Shown in pieces: positions 42,048 through 52,803 of a stretch of DNA of 64,000 nucleotides. Under the pieces are notes generated by a model. That model ran no database searches. It saw only the letters and a list, made by a program, of their open reading frames with translations, and was not told where the DNA came from. How positions within the stretch are numbered: the first letter of the stretch is position 1; each line of letters begins with the position of its first letter. This DNA is from Hydrangea macrophylla (lineage: Eukaryota; Streptophyta; Magnoliopsida; Cornales; Hydrangeaceae), in assembly GCA_033977485.1 (NCBI GenBank), contig CM066982.1, positions 32,280,218 through 32,344,217 of the forward strand, given 5' to 3'. The position numbers were made by a program, and so were the translations under genes.

Positions 42048-43677
42048 TGCAAAGCGGGGGTATTTGTAAAATACAACCGCGCTAAAGGAAAGAATTGTAT
42101 TAGTTTTTATCACAACTTCCCGTTTTATCTGCGATTTGCATTGCAAGGCTAAATTCTATACACTATGATTAATCTATGATAAGTTGTATTGTTTTAGCTG
42201 TTGTTTGTGCAGATTACTGCTGTGTGGACTAAACAGATGAACATCAGAATAAATGGAATGCTGGAATGAAAACAAAAGAAGCCAAAGCTGAAATGTGGAG
42301 TTCGATCGATTTAAGAAGGTTCGATCGATCGAGAGTTCGATCGCTCAAAGAGAGTTGAAGTGCTTGAGGCTTAAGGGTTCGATCGATCGAGAGCAGTTCG
42401 ATCGATCGAACGGGGTATTTCCAGTAACATTTGCGTGCGCAGCAGATGCGGGTTTTAACCCTAGTTTCTTAGGTTTTCTTATATATAGGAGTATTGTACA
42501 CGTCCAGGGGGACGCCCACTTTACATTTTTACAGTTTTTTTAGAGAGAGAGAGATAGAGGTTTGTGTTTGGTTTTGTAGGTTATTCATTGAAGTTTCATT
42601 CGTGAACCGGATTGCTTAAGTTTAATACGAGTATTCTTCATTCCAGGTTTTATATTTATTGTTTATTCATATCTTGCACTTGGTAGTCGTAGTTTAATTG
42701 CTCGTCTTATAGTGTTACATGCTAAATATTTATAAAACCATAGTTTTCGGATTTTTCATGAAAAACTCACACCCAAACGAGGCGTTAATATTTTCTCACG
42801 TTAAATATCAATCTAGGACACTCCAGACGATGTTTGAGTAGTCCCAGGTTGGGAGAACACGATGAAACAGTGATCTCCAGCCTCTGCCATGCAGCAGAAT
42901 AATCGCTGTGTTCGATCGATCGAAGTTAGTTCGATCGATCGAACCAGAGACAGTCAATCGATCGAAGTCAGTTCGATCGATTGAGGGATGAAGGTCTTCG
43001 ATCGATCGAAGGCGCGTCGATCGATTGAACTCCCTGATTCTTGAGGATGTTCCCTGCAGTATTCCAGGACCTTTTGTTTAAGGATTTGTTATCATTCTGT
43101 CCCAAATAAATGCTCAGTTTGTCAAAACAGTTTTAAAACTAAGGCCCTAAGGCATTTTCTTTCAATACATTTTGCAAACCATCTTTAATGCTAACACCAT
43201 TGAGGATGCGAGTCTTAACTATTGGATTAAACCGCTTTCACGTATTTTAACTTAACTGTGATGATATGGTCCCGGTCATGAAAGGGCCATAGAATCTCCA
43301 TCTTTAGAGGAATACGGAAAACTGTGGGCAACATACTCCTTTGTGCTTCAAGACAACTGCATGGTAGATGGTTAAGGTTACTGCGAATTCGTGTAATCCC
43401 AACACTTTCTTTTAAAGTTAAACATCCTAATTTCAAGTACTGTTTTAATTAGCTAGTTAGATCGTTAGTCATTTTCTTTATTAATCTTAGCTGTGGAACT
43501 TTGTGTTCCGCACCATTGCTTAATCTTATTCATTTTATTTTATTTTCTTTAGAGGTTAGTCTAATTCAATAGGTCAACACCTTCCCTGTGGGATCGACCT
43601 GGTCTTACCAGATATTACTTGCACGTCTACCTACACTTGGGTATTGCACAAGAGCGCACAACTATTTAGTCGTGTCA
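42048..43677 (+). repeat. 5' LTR of the Athila-type element
   Basis: TGCAAAGCGG ... TCGTGTCA. TATA-like ttatatatagg at about 42479-42489. Clusters of TTCGATCGATCGAA palindromes lie upstream of the TATA box (42300-42415) and downstream (42908-43030). Confidence 0.92.
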
Positions 43678-43683
43678 AGTTTT

Positions 43684-43701
43684 TGGCGCTGTTGCCGGGG
43701 A
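43684..43701 (+). promoter_or_regulatory. Primer-binding site of the Athila-type element
   Basis: TGGCGCTGTTGCCGGGGA lies six bases after the LTR. It matches, apart from one base, the tRNA-Asp-type site known for Athila and related elements. Confidence 0.8.
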
Positions 43702-43816
43702 AGGCGACGATCAATTCCTTAGATTACCCCAGTCTCTCTTCATCTCTTTCTGTTTTTATTTTCTCTTCTTTTCAGTTCTTTTGGGTAAGTTCTCATCCTA
43801 GGGACTCTCCTAGTTC

Positions 43817-44644
43817 ATGTCTGAGAATTCTATTGAAGGAATTTTTGGAAATCCTTTCTACTTGTCTGACTCTGATAGCTCCATCAACCCAATAGCCACT
43901 CCAACTGCATCAATGGATGATCATCAGAGTGAAAATGGTGACAATGTTGTGGTACCAATTGATGAGGCACTCCGTCCTCTTTGCGATCTCATGCAACCAG
44001 AACATGCACCTACGCCCTCTTGCATTCAAATCCCACCGCATAATGGCGAATTTCAGTTTCGCAATGGGATGATTCAACTGCTTCCCACTTTTCATGGGAT
44101 GGAAAGCGAGAAGGCGTATTTACATGTCACCGATTTCGAGGATGTTTGCAAAACATTCTCGCAAAATTGTCCTAGGGAGGTGACTCATCTAATGCTATTC
44201 CCCTTCACTTTGAAAGATAAAGTGAAGGCGTGGCTCCACTCCCTAAAACCTAATTCAATTTTCACCTGGCATGCGATGATCACCGCGTTTCTAAAGAAAT
44301 TCTACCCTACTCGCAAGACCACAGACCTTCAGCGTCAAATCAATTCCTATAAACAAAAGAGCAATGAAACCTTCACACAAGCGTGGGAGCGTTTCAAAGA
44401 TTTGCTTCTCTCGTGCCCACACCATGGGTTTGAGAAATGGCAAACTATCAGCTTCTTTTATCAGGGATTGAATGGTGAAACAAAGAAGTTGGTGGAAACG
44501 ATGAGCTCTGGACCATTTCTGCGTAAAAACACTGAAGAGGCTGAAGCCCACTTCGAATGGTTAGCTGAATACGCTCATAAATGGTCAAATTCTGACAATG
44601 TCTCACGCTCACAGATATCCTGTGTAGAGGAGAAAAGCCTATAG
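43817..44644 (+). pseudogene. gag: Gag, capsid part, of the Athila-type element
   Basis: 275 codons from the first good ATG in the leader to TAG at 44642. An acidic N-terminus of about 80 residues is followed by a Retrotrans_gag-like capsid core: GMESEKAYLHVTDFEDVCKT (about 95-115), MLFPFTLKDKVKAWLHSL (about 125-142), FLKKFYPTRKTTDL, SNETFTQAWERFKDLLLSCP. These are typical of Athila gag. After the TAG the same frame continues eight codons to an ATG at 44669 and on to the zinc knuckle, so Gag is split between capsid and nucleocapsid. The stop is followed by CAG CTA, which fits the CARYYA leaky-stop context, but may equally be a CAG-to-TAG mutation. Confidence 0.8.
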
Positions 44645-44668
44645 CAGCTAACCAGCGAAGATCACCTC

Positions 44669-46189
44669 ATGACGAAGTATGCAGAGCTAGCAAAGAAGGT
44701 AGAGGAGTTAAGCATGAAAGGAGAGAGTTCTAGGAAAGTCATGCCTGAAGAACCATGTGGCACATGCAACGTGTTGGGACATACAACTCAATATTGTCCT
44801 AATGTGCCATATTTTCAAGAGCAAGCCCCTATAGAGATGAATGCCATGCAAGGTTTTCGAGGGGCGGGGAATTCCAACAACAACTTTCAAAATAACAATA
44901 GATGGAATCACCCCGGTTTTGATTGGAGAAACAATGCTGGAACCCAAAATCAATATCAACAGCAGCCCTACAACAATAATCAATATCAAGGGCAAAACAA
45001 TAGGCCGTTCCAGCAATACAATCAAAACAGAACCAATAACTACAATCAAGCTCAACCCTCCAATGCACCACAAACCAATACCTATTTGCCACCGCACAAG
45101 AAGGTACAAGAAGAAGAGCCACTTGCTAATGCCAATCTAACGCAGCAACTCATACAGATGATGAGTAGAATGTCTGCCACATTAGAAAGGATAGATGCCA
45201 GGCAAGAAGGTTCAGGAGGAACATTCCCTGCCCAACCACTTCAGAATCCCAAGGGACATAACAATGGTCCTAACAATCAAGAACATGCTAAAGCTGTGAC
45301 TACACTGAGAAGTGGAAAAATCATAGAGAAAAACATGCCTCTGTCCACTCCCGAAGTGTACAAAGAGGAGGAAGTGGTGGATGAAGAAGTTGAGCTACTA
45401 TCTACTCAAGAGGAGGAGCCGTCTACTAATGACGAACCAATCAAGGCAAACATTGAAGCTCCTAGAGTAGAGGAAGAAGTTGAGCGAAGGCCTGGGAAGG
45501 AGTCTGCTAAGGAGGAACCACCAAAATGCCCCTTTCCTGCACCTTATCCTCAACGGTTGAAGAAACCCAAGAATGAGACGAAAAATCAGGAGTTTCTGGA
45601 ATTGTTTAAGCAAGTTAAAATTAACCTTCCACTCCTAGATGCTATTAAGCAAGTGCCGGCCTATGCTAAGTATCTCAAAGATCTATGCACGGTCAAGAGG
45701 AGGCAAAGCGTGAAGAAACATGCTTATGTCGCATGCCAAGCCAGTGCGATCATTCAAAATGAGCTTCCTCCAAAACTCAAAGATCCCGGCACACCTACTG
45801 TCTCATGTAGAATTGGGAATCAAAGGATAGATAACGCACTCCTCGATCTAGGAGCAAGCGTAAACCTGCTACCTTATTCAGTCTATAAACAACTAGGGTT
45901 GGGTGAACTCAAACCCACTCGAGTTGCTTTGCAATTGGCAGACAGATCTGTGAAGTACCCTAGAGGGGTGTTGGAGGACGTCCTTGTCCAAATAGACTCT
46001 TTTGTCTTTCCGGTTGATTTCGTGATATTGGACACAGAACCTGTGTCTAATCCTGGTGCACATATCCTGGTTATTTTTGGACGTCCATTCCTCAACACCA
46101 TTGATGCCACAATCAAGATTAGAACTAGTATCATGACTATCGTATTCGGGAACATGACGTTGAATATCAAGATCTTTTCTAATCCCTGA
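44669..46189 (+). pseudogene. gag-pro: Gag nucleocapsid and protease of the Athila-type element
   Basis: 506 codons in the frame of the capsid ORF. The zinc knuckle CGTCNVLGHTTQYC is at residues 30-43. An N/Q-rich stretch (about 70-130) follows, then an acidic E-rich linker (about 225-280) and an aspartic protease with the active-site loop DLGASVNLLP (D393), the DLGAS form seen in Athila proteases instead of the usual DTG/DSG. The frame ends at TGA 46187, 22 codons before the next ORF in the same frame. The first ATG is only the first after the TAG, not a likely initiation site. The protease would cleave the polyprotein in particles. Confidence 0.8.
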
Positions 46190-46255
46190 CCTGAAGAATA
46201 CGATGATGAGGAAGAAATCCATTACATAGACACAGTCATTGAAGATGAAGTTGAT

Positions 46256-48445
46256 TTGGTCGACTATAAAGATCCTTTGGAAGTTGTGATGACTCAATTT
46301 GGCGATATCTATCAGCCTGCAGAGTCCACCCCATTGGATGTTGACCTGAACCAGACGTGTCTGATGATGGATACGATAGAAGAGGATAGAGCCGATTGCA
46401 TGTGGATACAGCCATATGAACAACTGCCTCCTAAAACCAAGTTGGTAATGCCCTCTAGTTTCCAGTTTCCGGAGTTAGAATTGAAGGAGCTTCCCAAAGA
46501 GCTAAAATATGCATTCCTGGGGGCTGGAAAAACTTATCCTGTGATCATTTCATCTGCTTTAACTCATGAACAGGAAAGTAAGTTAGTGGAAGTGCTTACC
46601 AAGCATAAGGATGCTATGGGATGGACAATTGCTGACCTCAAAGGCATAAGCCCATCCATATGCACGCATAAGATATATCTGGAGGAAGACGCTAAACCCT
46701 CAAGGCAAATGCAAAGGCGTCTGAATCCCAACATGCAAGAAGTAGTTAAAAAGGAAGTACTAAAACTACTTGATGTTGGGATGATATATCCGATATCTGA
46801 TAGTCCTTGGGTCAGTCCTACCCAAGTAGTTCCAAAGAAAGCAGGCATAACAGTCATCCCGAACAAAGATGGTGAATTAGTACCAACACGCGTCCCCACT
46901 GGATGGAGAATGTGTATTGACTATAGGAAGTTAAATACTGTGACCCGAAAGGACCATTTCCCTTTGCCATTCATGGACCAAATGCTAGAACGTGTGGCGG
47001 GTCACAAGTATTACTGCTTCTTGGATGGATATAGTGGATATAATCAAATTGAAATTGCTCCTGAAGATCAGGAGAAAACCACATTCACTTGTCCATTTGG
47101 TACATTTGCCTACCGACGAATGCCGTTTGGCTTATGTAATGCACCGGCTACCTTTCAGCGGTGTATGCTAAGCATCTTTAGTGACATGGCCGAAAACATC
47201 CTTGAAGTTTTCATGGATGACTTTTCGGTATTTGGCCATAGCTTTGAAGATTGCCTCAGCAATCTCGAGCAAGTTCTAATGAGGTGTGAGGACAAACACC
47301 TAGTCTTAAATTGGGAGAAGTGTCACTTTATGGTGACCAAGGGAATAGTCCTCGGCCACATAATATCCGATGAAGGCATCCAAGTGGATAAGGCTAAAAT
47401 CGACATAATCTCAAATCTACCTGTCCCCCGTACAGTGAGAGATATCCGTTCATTCTTGGGGCATGCAGGTTTTTATCGTCGATTTATCCAGAATTTCAGT
47501 GCAATCTCTCGACCCCTTTGTCAACTTCTTGTTAAGGATGCACCGTTCGAGTGGTCAGAGAGTTGCCAGAAGTCCTTTGAGGATCTAAAAGATCTCCTCA
47601 CCTCCGCACCTATAATACAGGCACCCGACTGGAGTTTGCCTTTTGAATTAATGTGCGATGCTAGTGATTACGCCATTGGCGCAGTCCTAGGCCAAAGAAA
47701 GGACAATAAGCCATATGTGATATACTATGCCAGCCGAACCTTAAATGAAGCTCAAATGAATTACACTACTACTGAAAAGGAGCTGCTGGCCGTAGTATTC
47801 GCTCTGGACAAGTTTAGGTCTTACCTGATAGGGTCACCAATCGTCTGTTTTACAGATCATTCGGCCCTCAAGTACCTTTTGTCAAAGAAAGACGCTAAAC
47901 AACGGCTTATTCGCTGGATACTCTTACTCCAAGAGTTTGATTTAACAATCAAGGACAAGAAAGGAGTAGAGAATGTGGTTGCGGATCATTTGTCCCGGTT
48001 GACTTTTGTTGACAATACTGAATCCCAATCCATTAAGGACGAGTTCCCAGACGAACAACTATTGGCAGTAAGTAGTCTGCCTTGGTATGCTGATATTGTA
48101 AACTACCTCATCACGGGTGAAACACCAACTCATTGGTCGAACCAAGATAGGAAACGGTTCCTCGCGTTTGCGCGCCATTTCTTCTTTGATGACCCTTACT
48201 TGTTCAAGTACTGTGCTGATCAGGTCATCAGGTGCTGCGTTCCCAATGAGGATATAACCGTGATTTTAGCGTCATGCCATTCTGAGGCATGCGGTGGCCA
48301 CTTTGCGTCACAGAAGACCGCACAAAAAGTCTTACAAAGCGGTTTTTACTGGCCCACAGTCTTCAAAGATGCTTATTCCTTTTGCAAGACATGCCAACGC
48401 TGTCAAAAGCTTGGAACGATTTCTAAATGGAATTCTATGCCTTAA
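46256..48445 (+). pseudogene. pol: Reverse transcriptase, RNase H and integrase zinc domain of the Athila-type element
   Basis: 729 codons, in frame with gag-pro upstream; the first codon is TTG, so there is no own start. RT spans about 165-400 ([22 protein letters not shown], catalytic FMDD at 319-322, [10 protein letters not shown]). RNase H spans about 445-580 with D468, E507/E509, D534 and D577. The integrase zinc motif lies at H675, H682, C713, C716. The enzyme would copy element RNA into DNA in the particle. The frame stops at TAA 48443; the integrase core continues in the +1-shifted frame that overlaps it, consistent with loss of one base near 48440. Catalytic residues all look intact. 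Confidence 0.88.
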
Positions 48446-49347
48446 CCCCTATCATCACAATTGAGATATTTGATTGTTGGGGCATAGATTTTATGGGCCC
48501 ATTTCCCAAGTCTAACAACTGTGAATACATACTCCTTGCTGTGGAGTATGTATCGAAATGGGTAGAAGCGATACCAACGAGACGAAATGACCATAGAACG
48601 GTCATGTCATTTCTAAGAGAGCATATTCTGTCTCGTTTTGGTACTCCGAAAGCTTTATTAAGTGACCAAGGCAAGCATTTCTGCAATAGGCCCTTGGAGT
48701 CACTTCTCAAGAAATACGGGGTCCATCATAAAATCGCTCTTGCCTATCATCCACAGTCAAATGGGCAAGCAGAATTGGCTAACCGAGAAATCAAGCATAT
48801 TCTCGAGAAGACGGTTAGTTCCAATCGAAAAGACTGGGCATATAAATTGACTGACGCGTTATGGGTATACCGTACTGCCTATAAGACGAATCTTGGTATG
48901 TCCCCGTACAGATTAGTTTACGGGAAAGCTTGCCATCTTCCTGTTGAAATTGAACATAAAGCTTATTGGGCGACATGCTCATTGAACTTTGATATTCAAG
49001 AGGGAGGTCAGCTACGCAAGCTCCAACTTGCAGAGCTAGAGGAAATACGACGAGATGTGTATGACTCTGCAAAGTTGCATAAGGAAAAGTTGAAGGCTCG
49101 CCATGATCGTACGATTTTTCGTAAATCATTTGAGCCGGGGCAGAAAGTCTTGCTGTATGACTCTCGCCTCCACCTTTTCCCAGGAAAACTCCGTTCCCGT
49201 TGGACAGGCCCGTTCATCGTAAAAGCTGTTTTTCCACATGGGGCGGTTGAGATTGTCAATCCAAAGAACGATGAGTGTTTCAAGGTCAATGGCCAAAGAT
49301 TGAAACCGTTCTTGGAGAACTTCCACTCTGAAGTTGAGCACATCTAG
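48427..49347 (+). pseudogene. pol: Integrase catalytic core and C-terminus of the Athila-type element
   Basis: 306 codons overlapping the RT ORF by 19 bases in another frame; the listed ATG is a product of the shift. The DDE triad is D21 ([10 protein letters not shown]), D80 (LLSDQGKHF) and E116 ([13 protein letters not shown]), with 35 residues between the last two. The C-terminus has the GPF(I/V)VK and RLKPF elements of gypsy integrases and no chromodomain, as expected for Athila. The enzyme would join element DNA to nuclear DNA. A stop lies before a non-coding stretch with intron-like signals. Confidence 0.88.
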
Positions 49348-49530
49348 CTGGATGAGCCCAGCTATTCTCACACTTAAAAATCCAAAGTGGAGTTCCAAAT
49401 TGTTGTTGTATTTTCTTTTCTTTCCCTGTATTTTAGTTCTCTCTTTTGCTTTTAATTTCTTGTTGTTCTTTCGTGTTTGTGATCTAGTTCTAATCCATTA
49501 TACTTAAACCACTCTGTTGCAGGTACATAG

Positions 49531-50457
49531 ATGCGAGGGGATGACGTTCATTTTGTCGGGTCTTGGGCTGATTCAGAATGTCGTTGTGGCATCTGGATTG
49601 AGGGTGAACTCATACCCTGCCCTTTGCTTCATCAAGATCCTGAAGCTCATTCTCTTATTGATGCTACTCAAGGGTACATTCCATATCCACCAGCCCTCCT
49701 GGACATCAATCCATACGAAAATATGGGATTTCAGGATGACGAGGGTGTGGATGATGAAGACGACTTGTATATGGGACGTATGGTGGATGATGCACTCATG
49801 GCCCAGTGGGAAAATGATGATATGTGGGAGCCATGGGAGGATCATGACCTCCAGGATGTCATCCCAGACCGCCACAATGCCGTCTTTGTTTTCGTGGATG
49901 ATTTCCTTGTTCCTGAGTTGGTCCCATACCGCTACGTGCACCTGAGCTACCTGCTATTCAGGCTCCAATGCCCATTACCAGCTAGTGCATTTTGGGAACC
50001 TATGCCAATAGTGAGGTTGGAACTTGTCACATTTCTTTGTATTTTTGTTTCTATTCATTGTTTTTCTTTTCATGTTAATTCGTGTTTCTTGTGTTCTGTT
50101 ATTTTATTTTCAGTTGTTGTTTTTTTGTCCAGGATTGTCACTATGTTCCTAAATGGTATTCCGGTATTTCTCCCACATCAACTGATTCATGGTCTTGGGC
50201 CCTATATAAGGCCCCCACACACTCCGCCGCGAGAGGACAGTCCGTTGCGAAATCACACTCCTTTATCCTTGTCTCCATCCGGATCACCTCTTGCATGGGC
50301 TTTCAATTCTGTGGAGACGCCAGACTTGTTTGATGATGTCCTTGCTGCTTTTCGGTTGTTCTGGAAAAGGGAATCATCGAGTTTGGACTTCACTTCTGAA
50401 GATTCGGCGGGTTATGAAGAGATTGTGGAAGAGGAAATCTTTATACTCGAAGATTAG
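49531..50457 (+). CDS. ORF of unknown function downstream of integrase
   Basis: 308 codons. ATG lies eight bases after ctctgttgcag|gtacatag, a good splice-acceptor sequence. The first 120 residues are acidic (DDEGVDDEDD) with CRC and W-rich motifs. Residues about 165-200 are strongly hydrophobic and would look like a membrane segment, but this part of the DNA is T-rich and has intron-like signals: possible donors at 50011 or 50015 and acceptors ending at 50113 or 50132. The final 110 residues are P/S-rich then acidic. The place matches the env-like region of Athila elements; I see no sequence proof of an envelope function. An unspliced and a spliced product are both possible. Confidence 0.5.
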   Translation: MRGDDVHFVGSWADSECRCGIWIEGELIPCPLLHQDPEAHSLIDATQGYIPYPPALLDINPYENMGFQDDEGVDDEDDLYMGRMVDDALMAQWENDDMWEPWEDHDLQDVIPDRHNAVFVFVDDFLVPELVPYRYVHLSYLLFRLQCPLPASAFWEPMPIVRLELVTFLCIFVSIHCFSFHVNSCFLCSVILFSVVVFLSRIVTMFLNGIPVFLPHQLIHGLGPYIRPPHTPPREDSPLRNHTPLSLSPSGSPLAWAFNSVETPDLFDDVLAAFRLFWKRESSSLDFTSEDSAGYEEIVEEEIFILED

Positions 50458-51450
50458 TGCTGCATTTCAGTTGTTTCTGTTTCATTTCATCTTTTATTTA
50501 TCAACTGGAATGTAATCCTTGAAAAAATGTTTTTGGTTTTAGTTTTAGTTTTATTTTGTTTGGTTTTCTTTAGTTAAATAAGGTCCTGACTACCATGTGG
50601 GAGAATTTGGTTGCAGTGCGGATGTTTTTATAAAATTTTGATTGACAATAAATTGCAATTTTCTATTCTGAGGATGAATTTCTAGCATACATGCTTGTAC
50701 GTCAACTGCTTTTCAGTCTCTCTGCATGTCCAGAATGGTTTCTGATAGTTGGGTGTGATGTGGTTCATGTTTCCCATTGAATTCTGGAATTTTTGTGTTC
50801 GATCGATCGAACCCAGTTCGATCGATCGAAACCTGGATGTTCAAGCGCTTGTAGTTTATGGTCAATCGATTGAGGGATTTGTGTTCGATCGATCTAACAT
50901 AGTTCGATCGATCAAACGAAGCATTTAAATGAGGCGTCTTCAGGACACCTTTTCATTTCCCTCACTCTCACTCTCAATCGCTCGAGCACAGAGGAGGGGG
51001 TGACTCGGCAATTTTCGTACCCTTGCATTCAATAAGGCGCCCAGACCATCCCTCTGATCATCCTCACCGTCATATCATCATCCCCTCCATCTCCACTGCG
51101 TGTTCTACACCGAGGTAGGCCCCACTTGTTTGTGTCTTCCTTTTCCTTAATATTCGTGTTAGAAAATCCCAAGGGGGTGTCCCCTTGGTCTTAGGATCTC
51201 TTTTTGTTAGTTCTTTGTTCGTATAACTGTTGTTTTCTTTTCGTTTCTGCGATCTTTGCACACCGCTGTGTTCGATCGCTCGAACTGAATTCGAGCGATC
51301 GAAGGGGAGATGTTCGATCGATCGAACAATGTTCAAGCGATCGAAGTCTACTCCAGTTCAATCGATCGAACTCCAGCAGTGGTAGTTTTGTTTTTTCTTA
51401 TCCCTGTCCTTATCTGTGTCCTGTGTGGACTATTTTTTCAGGGCTGCCAG

Positions 51451-52803
51451 ATGAATCCAGTAACGGGCTACCATAAGTCTAAGCCCCTCAGCCGTATTAT
51501 ACCAGATCCGGTACCCGCACACGGGTTCCGGAATGACGAGGACAGGCTATGGTACGAGCGATATTTTCAGACACGGATGGTGATGGTCGAGCGCCCTATT
51601 GAGCACATCTGGACAGAGAGCCCATGGTTCCTTACACGGATCCGCTCTATGCCGCACTGGTTCCATCTCCTTTCATTGGCCAAGAGTGTCAATCTGTCCT
51701 GGATTCGCGGTGCTTGTGCGACTATGATCAGCGACCCGGTTGCACCATTCACCTACCATGCCTTCTTCCGGAGTCGCTCATTCATTATCAGTCCAGCCAC
51801 TATTTCAGCCGCGTTGGGGGTACCAGAGGTACCAGATTATGTTTGCCCCCACTGGCCTGATGCACCCGTGACCCCTCCATCCACTATTATCCGTGAGCTC
51901 ACTGGAGGTGCCGTTCCGTCTTGGGATGGCGATGCTTTGATCGAGGACCACTTTCTCACTGATGGCTATCATATGATCCACTTGGTCCTCAGCAACTGCC
52001 TCCTAGTGACTTCCTATCGTGAGAAGATCGCGGCTTGGTATGCGCGAGTCTTATATGCTGTGGGGACGGGACAGCCAGTTTGTATACCACGCCTATATAT
52101 TGATTTTATGGTCCACCCCACCCGTTATATCTCGTCCAAGAAGCACCTGAAGGGTGCTTGGGCGATTCATAGGGTTATGGCTGATGCCGGGTTCCCCGTG
52201 CTTGCTGGAGACGATGTTCGCCCTTCTCCCCGTAGATTTAGCGAGGCGGCTGCTCGCCGCTCCGACGCCCAGAAGAGGAAGCGAAAGGGCAAAGGGAAAG
52301 TGAGGGTGAGGGGGAGGAAGAAGAGGCGTGGTGGGACGGACACGGAGGCCGGAGCTTCAGGGACACCTACTGAGGTGGAGGAGCTTGATTCAGATGATGA
52401 TGAGGATGATCCAGTTGCTGTGGTTCGGCAGTTTGAGCTGCGACAGCGGTCGCAGACTCATGCCCAGGGAGAGTCTTCTTCCTCTGTGCCTCTCCCGACA
52501 GTTCACGAGCTACTATTGGAGGAGAGAGAGGCCAGGATTAGACTCGAGGGCAGGATAGACCATCTCCAGATTTTACTGGAGTCCATTTTGATTCAGATTG
52601 GGGTTGAGTCGACTGTTCATTCTACTCCGCATCCATCGATGGCCCCGTCTGCACCACCTACCACTGATCCACCATCTGCTGCTGCCCCGGATTCTGCTGC
52701 AGCCGATCCATCTACTGCTACCCCTGCTACTACATCGTTGCCGCCTGCTCCTATCGACATCCCTTCCGATGTAGCTGATGATACGCCATCTGGTGTCGAT
52801 TAG
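51451..52803 (+). CDS. Athila-type 3' ORF (putative plant transposon protein-like, nuclear signal and coiled coil)
   Basis: 450 codons from ATG 51451, which follows actattttttcag by ten bases; the frame is open further upstream but there it translates palindromic repeats and the pyrimidine tract. Residues 1-240 form a globular, W- and aromatic-rich domain (FRNDEDRLWYERYFQ, HPTRYISSKKHLKGAWAIHR) resembling the 'putative plant transposon protein' region of Athila-group elements. Residues about 270-295 are K/R-rich (KRKRKGKGKVRVRGRKKRR), a likely nuclear localisation signal. An acidic stretch (DSDDDEDD), a predicted coiled coil (about 340-375) and an A/P/S/T-rich tail follow. Intact apart from the unclear start. 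Role unknown; probably made from a spliced RNA. Confidence 0.6.
   Translation: MNPVTGYHKSKPLSRIIPDPVPAHGFRNDEDRLWYERYFQTRMVMVERPIEHIWTESPWFLTRIRSMPHWFHLLSLAKSVNLSWIRGACATMISDPVAPFTYHAFFRSRSFIISPATISAALGVPEVPDYVCPHWPDAPVTPPSTIIRELTGGAVPSWDGDALIEDHFLTDGYHMIHLVLSNCLLVTSYREKIAAWYARVLYAVGTGQPVCIPRLYIDFMVHPTRYISSKKHLKGAWAIHRVMADAGFPVLAGDDVRPSPRRFSEAAARRSDAQKRKRKGKGKVRVRGRKKRRGGTDTEAGASGTPTEVEELDSDDDEDDPVAVVRQFELRQRSQTHAQGESSSSVPLPTVHELLLEEREARIRLEGRIDHLQILLESILIQIGVESTVHSTPHPSMAPSAPPTTDPPSAAAPDSAAADPSTATPATTSLPPAPIDIPSDVADDTPSGVD

Noticed and set aside
45000..45122. Antisense and shifted ORFs of 70-130 codons across gag-pol
   Set aside because: Shadows of the real Athila reading frame.
51310..51450. 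N-terminal extension of the Athila 3' ORF with a hydrophobic stretch (possible signal peptide)
   Set aside because: It translates GATCGATCGA palindromes and the pyrimidine tract before a splice-acceptor-like site; the ATG at 51451 is the better start.
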